DNA of 64,000 bases from Oscillospiraceae bacterium (GTDB lineage Bacteria > Bacillota > Clostridia > Oscillospirales > Oscillospiraceae), in NCBI GenBank assembly GCA_015068225.1, contig SVKX01000007.1, positions 1 through 64,000 on the forward strand, read 5' to 3'. Of this stretch, positions 58,136-64,000 are shown one piece after another. The stretch's first letter is position 1, and each line of letters starts with the position of its first letter. Under the pieces are notes generated by a model. That model worked only from the letters and a program-made list of their open reading frames with translations, made no database searches and was not told the DNA's origin. The position numbers and the translations under genes are program-made.

Positions 58136-59983
58136 CTTATTTTTGCGCTGGATCAGGATCCATGCCACTGCGCCGCTGCAAAACAGTGTGGCCGCAATTG
58201 CGATCCATATTGCCCCGGCGAAATCCTTCGGCGGTTCGGGCATGACCTCTTCCACAATATCCTGAAGTCCATCCTCGGCTACGGGAGGTGCCTCCTCATA
58301 CTCGGGAATGGTGAAAGAATGCTGCCAGCCAATGACCATCGCTCCGGCTTCATTGAAATAGTGAATAAAGTCTCCCACTTTCTGCCAGCCGGTCTGCAGC
58401 TCGCCCTTTTCATTCTGCAGGAAGGTCAGTCCTTCATAAATAAACATTCCGTCGAGGAATCTGCCCTTATAATCGTGATAGTGCCAGCTGTCATTGCCTT
58501 CATGCCAGCCCTGGGGAACTGTCTGCTCCTGAGACTGCTCCCATTGGGCATACAGCGTCACATTGTCTTCAAAAACAGTCTGGTCTGTAACCAATTTTGT
58601 TCCTTCCGGATCCAGCGACCAGCCAGTAAGCACATAGCCAGCGCGCTCCCCTCCCGGAAGCTCGCCCAGCTCTTCTCCGGCAGTCAGCACCCGCTGATCC
58701 AGCAGGGGATCTCCGCCGTTTCCGTCGAAGGTAACCACACAGGTCTTATTCCAATTTGTTGTAATCAGGAATTCACTGTTCCAGATCTCTTTTTCACTGG
58801 TCTGCGCAGTGGGCACACCTTCGGACAGAATATAATTTTCCACCGTTGCGGTGATGACCAGACGATGCTTTCCGGGTGCCAGACTCCGGAAGGTCATGGC
58901 GTTATCCAGTCTGGAATCGCTAAGGGATATGCTGTTTCCGGATGCGCGCAATGCACCGCTGAACGCAAGCGTCTCTTTTCCGTTTTCTCCTGCGCTGTAC
59001 ACCGCCACATAGATCCCACTTAAGCTACTGTTGCCGGCGCTGGCCGTGCCCCGGAGCCAGAAGCCGTAGCCCCGGTAAAGGGCCGTGGGCACCTTCAGAC
59101 CCGACAATTCTACCTGACTTTCGCAGAAGACGGCACAGGCAAGCTTGTCCGCAATCACATAGCCCGTCTGCCCGTCAAATTCGATCTGATAGAAAAATTT
59201 CCCCTCCGGTGTCTTCAAAAGATTGGTAACCCGCACCATCTGGCCGGGAATATATGATTTTTCCAGTTTTTCAGCCTGACTATACTGGGCGTCAAAGGGT
59301 TCTTCGTATACAGTCAGCTTTTCCTTGGCCATTGCATACATATCTGCAGGATAAACTTCACAAGCATCCGCATAGGTTTTCAGGCCAAAGTAGGCAATGC
59401 CGTCAAAGACCGTCCAGCGGTTGTAATAGTCACAGAATGTATCAATGGAGCAGGAGATGGCCGATCCCTCGGGCCAATATTGGCCGCCCAGAGAGGTGCT
59501 GTAGCACTCCATAAAGTACACCACGCCGTCAATAATGCCATGGATCAGCAAAGCGTGGCCATAAATACTGCCCTGCTGGGTGTTGGTGCGCTGAAAGCCC
59601 ACCAAAATATTATACGCATCTATCGTGCCGTTTTTGGTGATGGCATTGAGGGCTTCCCTCAATGTATAACGGGAAGCAGGATAACTCTCGACCCGATAGC
59701 CACCGGTGGTCATACCAAGCTGGCTGTACAGATCAAATTCATTTTTTCCGTCACACCCATATTTGCTCTGGTCGATCCCCAGAATGTAGGTCTGCCAGTT
59801 GACCAGAGAACCGCAATAACCATTAAAGCTACTTTTGCCAGATCGCCACTGGGCAGTGCGATATGTGCTCTCAATCTGCTTTTGAATGGCCTGGGCATCC
59901 GACCCGGCAGCGGATGCCGTCGCCGGAAGCATGATAAGCGCCAACGCCATCACAAGCAGCAGAGAAATTATCCGGAGCTTCAC
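58112..59983 (-). CDS. modular surface protein: amidase-like domain, SH3-like, InlB-type repeat, cell-wall-binding repeats, C-terminal anchor
   Basis: A 623-residue exported protein. A signal peptide is cleaved near ATASA-AG (~26). Residues ~30-200 resemble a cysteine-peptidase/amidase fold, with SFNGYCGSLVNWQ (Cys ~57) and YGHALLIHGI (His ~143). SH3-like sequence lies near 255-285 (VRVTNLLKTPEGKFFYQIEF). A Listeria-Bacteroides/InlB B-type repeat lies at ~430-500 (CVVTFDGNGG...LYAQWE). Choline-binding-like repeats follow (~505-570, GWQKVGDFIHYFNEAG). A transmembrane helix (~590-612) and basic tail (RKNKVKE) complete it. GTG start with AAAGGAAG. Likely a cell-surface enzyme; substrate unknown. 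Confidence 0.78.
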   Translation of the reverse strand: MKLRIISLLLVMALALIMLPATASAAGSDAQAIQKQIESTYRTAQWRSGKSSFNGYCGSLVNWQTYILGIDQSKYGCDGKNEFDLYSQLGMTTGGYRVESYPASRYTLREALNAITKNGTIDAYNILVGFQRTNTQQGSIYGHALLIHGIIDGVVYFMECYSTSLGGQYWPEGSAISCSIDTFCDYYNRWTVFDGIAYFGLKTYADACEVYPADMYAMAKEKLTVYEEPFDAQYSQAEKLEKSYIPGQMVRVTNLLKTPEGKFFYQIEFDGQTGYVIADKLACAVFCESQVELSGLKVPTALYRGYGFWLRGTASAGNSSLSGIYVAVYSAGENGKETLAFSGALRASGNSISLSDSRLDNAMTFRSLAPGKHRLVITATVENYILSEGVPTAQTSEKEIWNSEFLITTNWNKTCVVTFDGNGGDPLLDQRVLTAGEELGELPGGERAGYVLTGWSLDPEGTKLVTDQTVFEDNVTLYAQWEQSQEQTVPQGWHEGNDSWHYHDYKGRFLDGMFIYEGLTFLQNEKGELQTGWQKVGDFIHYFNEAGAMVIGWQHSFTIPEYEEAPPVAEDGLQDIVEEVMPEPPKDFAGAIWIAIAATLFCSGAVAWILIQRKNKVKEIPLT

Positions 59984-60001
59984 TGTCTTTTACTTCCTTT
60001 C

Positions 60002-60021
60002 TTCTGAATTTCAATTCAGAA
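60002..60021. promoter_or_regulatory. inverted repeat in the leader of the surface-protein gene
   Basis: Perfect 8-bp arms (60002-60009 and 60014-60021) with a 4-base loop, just upstream of the ribosome binding site; a possible RNA hairpin or operator. Confidence 0.45.
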
Positions 60022-60049
60022 CCAAAGCCATAAGAATACAAATGAATGG

Positions 60050-60064
60050 TGGGAAATTTTCCCA
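60050..60064. promoter_or_regulatory. palindrome near the surface-protein transcription start
   Basis: Arms TGGGAAA and TTTCCCA around a central T (60050-60064), about 10 bases downstream of the -10 box, thus placed like an operator. The 344-base gap 59984-60327 holds this, the promoter, two hairpins and otherwise AT-rich sequence without a gene. Confidence 0.45.
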
Positions 60065-60074
60065 ACTGTAACGA

Positions 60075-60103
60075 ATTGTAACATATTCACTCGCAATAAT
60101 CAA
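60075..60103 (-). promoter_or_regulatory. promoter of the surface-protein gene
   Basis: Minus-strand TTGATT (60103-60098), 17-bp spacer, TACAAT (60080-60075). Confidence 0.75.
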
Positions 60104-60182
60104 TACCCAATTTAAAGAATTTTCCATTTAAAACACCCATTTTTTGATATTTTTCCATTCTTTGATTTGCCAAAATCTAAAA

Positions 60183-60210
60183 ACCGCCGCAGTTTTACAG
60201 CAGCGGCGGT
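60183..60210 (-). terminator. second, downstream terminator behind the acs-region transcript
   Basis: An 8-bp GC stem (60183-60190 with 60203-60210) followed on the minus strand by five T. It backs up the terminator at 60285-60318, or ends a small transcript of about 80 bases for which no other evidence exists. Confidence 0.7.
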
Positions 60211-60284
60211 GTAACCAATATGCAACAATTTTGAATAATATTCAAAGGATCCAGTAAAAATCTGTAACCATCTGCCTTCTTTGC

Positions 60285-60318
60285 AGCAAAAAGGCGCGTC
60301 AAAAGACGCGCCTTTTGA
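60285..60318 (-). terminator. terminator of the acsB-acsV-DUF3786 operon
   Basis: A 10-bp perfect stem (60291-60300 with 60305-60314), AAAA loop, and TTTTTT on the minus strand. Same core stem as at 6205 and 10915. Confidence 0.9.
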
Positions 60319-60327
60319 TATGTTGGT

Positions 60328-60939
60328 TTACATAAAACTCTTTATGGTGGAGATCAGGATATCCCCTGCCACCACCCGGTCCTCCGCTGCGAAGCCATCG
60401 GCAAAATTATCGGAATACAGTACCTGGGCATTGGGAGGGAACTCCTCGTCACCGGCCCAGACCAGAATCTGCATCCGATAACCGCCCACCAGATCAAAGC
60501 AGAAGCCTGCATCGCCATGTTTGACCGCCATAGCGCCCATCTTCTCACAGGCCGCCTGGAAAGCCGCCACCCGTGTACCAAAGGTAAAGGCCGCCCGGGT
60601 CAGCACCCGTCCCGTATAGGGCTTAATGTACAGCTCCCCCCAGGGCATCTCCCGAAAGGTCTTCCACTCCCCCTGCCAGGGAACACGTTTGCTCTCCAGC
60701 AGATATCGCAGCAAAAATGTCTGGGTAGGCAGCGCAGGCACTTTGCCGCCATCCAGCGCCCGAATGGCATATACCGGATGGGAAATGGCATAGTCTCTTC
60801 CCAGTAGGTTTACATAAAACTCTTTCCCGTCCCATGTTACATCGGTTAGCCGCTGCACCGCCTCCTCAGGACGCAAAGCAGAAAACAGACCCTCATAGTA
60901 GGAAAAGGGCACTTCTTCCTTGTGATTTTCTATTTGCAT
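60328..60939 (-). CDS. DUF3786 domain protein
   Basis: A 203-residue cytosolic protein recognised as DUF3786 (VPFSYYEGLFSALRPEEAVQRLTDVTWDGKEFYVNLLGRDYAISHP start, FLLRYLLESK, GELYIKPYTGRVL, and VGGYRMQILVWAGDEEFPPNAQVLY near the end). No reaction is established. ATG 60939 follows GGAGGTG and is one base after the stop of the ASKHA protein gene, so they are coupled. Its place at the end of an acetyl-CoA synthase gene set suggests a part in corrinoid or Fe-S protein maturation; that is context only. Confidence 0.82.
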   Translation of the reverse strand: MQIENHKEEVPFSYYEGLFSALRPEEAVQRLTDVTWDGKEFYVNLLGRDYAISHPVYAIRALDGGKVPALPTQTFLLRYLLESKRVPWQGEWKTFREMPWGELYIKPYTGRVLTRAAFTFGTRVAAFQAACEKMGAMAVKHGDAGFCFDLVGGYRMQILVWAGDEEFPPNAQVLYSDNFADGFAAEDRVVAGDILISTIKSFM

Positions 60940-60940
60940 A

Positions 60941-62866
60941 TTACACCTCCTGCACACCGTTGGGGAACATTCGGGCATCCGTATGGGGCAGGAAGCAGGC
61001 GGCCACAAAGGAATCCATATAGCCGGGATAGGTGCTAAGCTCCAGATAGGTCATATTGGCAGCCACCTCTGCGCATTTTTCATTGGCTGCGTCACTCATG
61101 ACCATGGCATACGCACCGGTGAGGGAGGAATTTCCGATATAATGGAATTTTTCCAGCTCCACATCAGGGAACATACCGATATTGACTGCGTTTTTCATAT
61201 TGATGCCGGAGCCGATGCCGCCGGCCACATAAACCTTGTCGATGCAATCCACAGTCATGTCCACAGATTGCAGCAGGGTATCAATGGCGGAGAAAATGGC
61301 ACCCTTGGCGCGGATGAAATTGTCGATATCCACCTCATTGATGGCCACTTCCCGGCCGGTCTCCGACTCGGTGGCATCCGCAAGCACATAGCGGCCCATG
61401 CCATGCTGATCCCGCCGGACCCGATCGCCCTCCCGGACGAACAGACCCTTGGCATTAATGATGCCGCAGCGGAACAGCTCCGAAATAATATCAATAATGC
61501 CGCTGCCGCAGATGCCCACACACCGCTGATTCTCCTCTCCGATGATGGACAGGGTAGGCTCCATGGTCACGTTGTCAATGGTGCAGGCTTCCACCGCGCC
61601 ATCGGTTGCCCGCATACCGCAGGAAATATCGCCGCCCTCAAAGGCAGGACCGGCAGAGCAGGCGCAGCTCATGAGAAAATCCCGATTGCCAAATACCAGC
61701 TCGCCGTTGGTACCCAGATCGATAAACAGGCTCATCTCATCCTTGTCCCAGATGTTTGACGCCAGCGTGCCGGCAGTAATGTCGCCGCCCACATAGGAGC
61801 CAATATTGGGCGCAATGAGCACCGGTGCCAAGGGGTTTGCCGGCAGCTTCAGATCTCCCGCCAGCAGCCCCTCCCAGCCAAAGAAGCTGGGGATATAAGG
61901 CTCCATCCGCACAGGCTCTGCATCCACACCCAGCAGCAGATGGTTCATGGTGGTGTTTGCACCGATTGCAAGGCGCAGAATGCTGCGGGCAGAAATATCC
62001 GCAGTTTTGCACAGATTAGCAATGATGGGCGTCAGGGTTTCCTTAATAATGGCGTCCTGCAGCTTCTTTTTTCCGCCGGAGCGGCCCTGCTCGATGATCC
62101 GGTTGATCACATCCGCGCCATAGCGGATCTGCCCGTTGCCGGATGAGCCCTTAGCCAGAAGCTTTCCCGTCTGCAGATCGGTGAGCACCATGGTCACGGT
62201 GGTGGTGCCAATGTCAATGGCGCAGCCGACAATGGCCGAGTCCTCCGGAGGGCAAAGCTCCATGCACAGGAAGGTATCCCCCTGCAGCTCTCCCTTGACG
62301 CATACGGAAAAATCATGCTCCCGAAGAGTGGACGCCAGCTTCACCATAACGCCAAAGGGAATTTTTACATTCTCGACTCCCAGCGCCTCCTGAATGGCCC
62401 ATGTCAGCCGCTCATTGTCCGGCATGGTATCCTCCAGCGTGGGCGGCGTCATGGTCACCACCACAGACCGGAAACGGTTGGTAAAGGCAATGCCGCTATC
62501 CATCAGCTCCGCTTTTGCATCCTCAAAAATAGCGATCTCCTTGGGGCTGCTGAGGTCCGCGGTCTTCATCCGGGACTGGTAAGCAGAGGCTATATCCGGC
62601 ACAAACACGGTGCAGTCTCCCAGCACCTTGGAATTGCAGCTTAAGCGCCAGCCGGCTTCATATTCTTCGTCGGTGATATGGCGGGACTGGATGGTCTCCA
62701 GCACTCCCTCGATCAGCTTGACCCGGCATTTGCCGCAGGAGCCATTGCCGGAGCAGGGGGCATCGATGGCCACATTGGCACGACGCGCCAGCTCCAGCAG
62801 GTTATCACCGGCGTTGCATTCAATTTGAACAGGGCTTCCGCCCTCAATTTGGAAGGTTACTTTCAT
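60941..62866 (-). CDS. acsV: corrinoid protein reductive activase (AcsV/RamA-like, DUF4445)
   Basis: ATP-dependent activator that re-reduces inactive Co(II) corrinoid proteins to Co(I). The 641-residue protein begins with a plant-type [2Fe-2S] ferredoxin domain with cysteines C38, C44, C47 and C77. A linker (~95-210) follows, then an ASKHA ATPase domain (from ~225) with CAIDIGTTTVTMVL, GANTTMNHLLLG and GTNGELVFGN. The extended C-terminal region contains GICGSGIIDIISELF and VYVAGGIGSGINMKNAVNIGMFPD. ATG 62866 follows AAAGGAA. It lies between acsB and DUF3786, matching activation of the corrinoid iron-sulfur protein of the Wood-Ljungdahl pathway. Confidence 0.92.
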   Translation of the reverse strand: MKVTFQIEGGSPVQIECNAGDNLLELARRANVAIDAPCSGNGSCGKCRVKLIEGVLETIQSRHITDEEYEAGWRLSCNSKVLGDCTVFVPDIASAYQSRMKTADLSSPKEIAIFEDAKAELMDSGIAFTNRFRSVVVTMTPPTLEDTMPDNERLTWAIQEALGVENVKIPFGVMVKLASTLREHDFSVCVKGELQGDTFLCMELCPPEDSAIVGCAIDIGTTTVTMVLTDLQTGKLLAKGSSGNGQIRYGADVINRIIEQGRSGGKKKLQDAIIKETLTPIIANLCKTADISARSILRLAIGANTTMNHLLLGVDAEPVRMEPYIPSFFGWEGLLAGDLKLPANPLAPVLIAPNIGSYVGGDITAGTLASNIWDKDEMSLFIDLGTNGELVFGNRDFLMSCACSAGPAFEGGDISCGMRATDGAVEACTIDNVTMEPTLSIIGEENQRCVGICGSGIIDIISELFRCGIINAKGLFVREGDRVRRDQHGMGRYVLADATESETGREVAINEVDIDNFIRAKGAIFSAIDTLLQSVDMTVDCIDKVYVAGGIGSGINMKNAVNIGMFPDVELEKFHYIGNSSLTGAYAMVMSDAANEKCAEVAANMTYLELSTYPGYMDSFVAACFLPHTDARMFPNGVQEV

Positions 62867-62931
62867 TCTTGGAAGTTCCTTTCGGATTGTAGGTAGCGTC
62901 TCCCCCTGAGTATGGGGGTATTTCGCAAGGT

Positions 62932-62955
62932 GGTGCGGCGGTTTCCCGCCGCACC
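62932..62955 (-). other. intercistronic hairpin between acsB and acsV
   Basis: A perfect 10-bp GC stem (62932-62941 with 62946-62955), 4-base loop, no T tract on the minus strand. It is more likely an mRNA-stability or processing element than a terminator. The rest of the 193-base gap holds no gene. Confidence 0.6.
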
Positions 62956-63059
62956 GAATTTCATCGCAAGAGACTACCGCAGAAATGAATCGAGCGGTAC
63001 CCAATGGCGTAACGACCTGTACTCAGGTTCGTCACGAAATGCCCGCGGCAGCTTGCCGC

Positions 63060-64000
63060 TTACATCAGAGGCTCCAGGCCCAGAACGGGGTGACCCTTTT
63101 CGGTCAGCCAGCCGATCAGTTCCTCGGCATCGCAGGTGACGGTCTCGTCAGCCACCATATCGGAGAAGTTTTCAATGCCGTACAGTTCAAGCGCGGTCTT
63201 GTTCAGACGCTCTGCCACATCGTCCTTCAGCTCCTTGGGCATCCAGACGATCCGCTCAATGCCGCCTTCGGCAGCAAGGAACTTCTTGGAGGCGATGAAG
63301 TGACGGCCATGGCCCATAAAGCCGGGGGTCTGGACACCGCCGCCGGTGCAGGATGCCAGCTCGCCGAAGGTCATGCCGGCAGGAGTCATGCCCTTGTATT
63401 CCCGGTTGACCACGATAACACCATTACTAACCGCTTCGATACCGCAAATGCACTCGAAGCAGCCGCAGCTCGTCATGGGATCTTCCAGAATGGAGTACAA
63501 TGTGACATTTTCAACAGCGCCGTGGGTAGCCTCCGCGATCATGCGGTTGACTTCCTCATACCGGCCGGTGCGCTCGTCGATCAGGCCCTTCTTTTCGATG
63601 GGCTGACAAGGACCGTTGGGATCCAGCTCGTTGGTAGCCTTGGCATCCAGCCAGGAAACCGCACCGCACAGGCCCAGACGCTCGGGGGTGACCACGCAGC
63701 AGTGGGCAGGCGCGAAGCTCTGGCACAGGATGCAGGTATAGTAACGATCCACGGACTCGTCGGTCATAGAAGCAAGTCTGTCATCCCGCTGGGCATAACG
63801 GGGCATAGCGACCTCATCGCGGAATTTGGCGGCTTCGGCTGCATCGGTGATGATGGTCACCTGGCACTTATCCACAACGGCGTCAAATTCGTTTTTGACC
63901 ATAACATACAGCACTTCCGCAAAGTCCTTCAGCCGCAGGCCGGCATCGTATGCCGCATTGGAAACGCGGACACGGACCTGATTGCGCTGGCCGGTGTGCA
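63060..64000 (-). CDS. acsB: acetyl-CoA synthase beta subunit, C-terminal part (partial at window edge)
   Basis: Nickel-iron-sulfur enzyme that joins CO, the corrinoid-bound methyl group and CoA into acetyl-CoA. The open frame runs to the right edge without a stop, so the N-terminal ~400 residues are outside; the visible ~313 residues are the A-cluster domain. Cluster cysteines are present in CILCQSFAPAHCCVV...GLC (C-x2-C-x8-C-x9-C) and as the CGC pair in MTSCGCFECI, which chelates the distal nickel. The end GHPVLGLEPLM is family-typical. It heads the visible acsB-acsV-DUF3786 set. A nearby cooT gene (16.3 kb) fits the nickel demand. Confidence 0.95.
   Translation of the reverse strand, partial: HTGQRNQVRVRVSNAAYDAGLRLKDFAEVLYVMVKNEFDAVVDKCQVTIITDAAEAAKFRDEVAMPRYAQRDDRLASMTDESVDRYYTCILCQSFAPAHCCVVTPERLGLCGAVSWLDAKATNELDPNGPCQPIEKKGLIDERTGRYEEVNRMIAEATHGAVENVTLYSILEDPMTSCGCFECICGIEAVSNGVIVVNREYKGMTPAGMTFGELASCTGGGVQTPGFMGHGRHFIASKKFLAAEGGIERIVWMPKELKDDVAERLNKTALELYGIENFSDMVADETVTCDAEELIGWLTEKGHPVLGLEPLM

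Noticed and set aside
60211..60290. Small non-coding RNA between the two minus-strand hairpins at 60183 and 60291
   Set aside because: The segment is only ~80 bases, with no convincing promoter; tandem terminators are the simpler reading.

Overview
The window looks like chromosomal DNA from a GC-rich, strictly anaerobic Clostridia-type Firmicute, most likely a gut Oscillospiraceae-like lineage. This is inferred from gene content (anaerobic ribonucleotide reductase, Noc/ParB, ECF transporter S components, SLH and choline-binding-like surface proteins, Shine-Dalgarno AGGAGG before most starts, TTGACA/TATAAT promoters with 17-bp spacers) and not from any rRNA. No rRNA, tRNA, prophage, CRISPR array or transposase gene was seen. 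Parts of the Wood-Ljungdahl pathway are present: formate-THF ligase, methenyl-THF cyclohydrolase, a FolD dehydrogenase, the C-terminal part of acetyl-CoA synthase (acsB, cut by the right edge), a corrinoid-reactivating ASKHA protein and a DUF3786 protein, plus a CooT-type nickel protein. An acetogenic or at least Wood-Ljungdahl-using physiology is therefore likely.

Layout. 1-6.2 kb: rpsF-ssb-rpsR, a DacF-type carboxypeptidase, a His-rich CsoR/RcnR-family repressor, trmB-mnmG, and a TPP-riboswitch-controlled thiT. 6.2-10.9 kb: an SLH surface protein, then an AT-richer block of three orphan minus-strand genes framed by duplicated promoter and terminator modules, then a low-molecular-weight phosphatase and a DUF2284 protein. 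10.9-18.5 kb: nrdD behind a tandem NrdR-like operator, galM, an M14 peptidase, hinT, a small-multidrug-export-family membrane protein, a nickel-handling pair (CooT plus a His/Cys-rich protein), and a THF-riboswitch-controlled folate ECF S component carrying an unusual extra domain. 18.5-33 kb: a heterodimeric ABC exporter, then a nucleoside/nucleobase region: tdk, deoC, deoD, deoB, cdd, a BMP lipoprotein with its ABC ATPase and two permeases, and a uracil/xanthine permease. 101-bp palindromic repeats lie between some of these genes.

33-41.5 kb, minus strand: a GH3 glycosidase, dapF-dapB-dapA, a DUF2461 protein, a metallophosphoesterase, and a cytosolic fusion of a ParB-like domain with a BMP-type ligand-binding domain. 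41.5-49.3 kb, plus strand: a one-carbon region with two ZTP (pfl) riboswitches. The first precedes a trigger-factor-like protein without a ribosome-binding domain, followed by a divergent fhs, fchA and folD. The second precedes a DUF1576 membrane protein. 49.4-58.1 kb: a MATE exporter, a Nudix hydrolase, a CrtO-like protein, Noc/ParB, secA, pgeF and a solute-binding lipoprotein. 58.1-64 kb, minus strand: a modular surface protein, then DUF3786, acsV-like and acsB.

The strongest theme is coordinated folate/one-carbon/purine control: a THF riboswitch on folate uptake, two ZTP riboswitches on formyl-THF synthesis and on a transporter-like DUF1576 protein, a FolD whose cyclohydrolase residues are replaced beside a dedicated cyclohydrolase, and a complete purine/pyrimidine nucleoside uptake and salvage set. 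The most interesting candidates for undescribed biology are the ZTP-controlled DUF1576 protein, the ZTP-controlled trigger-factor-like protein, the ParB-like/BMP fusion, the CooT plus His/Cys-rich pair, and the cassette-like block at 7.5-9.8 kb.
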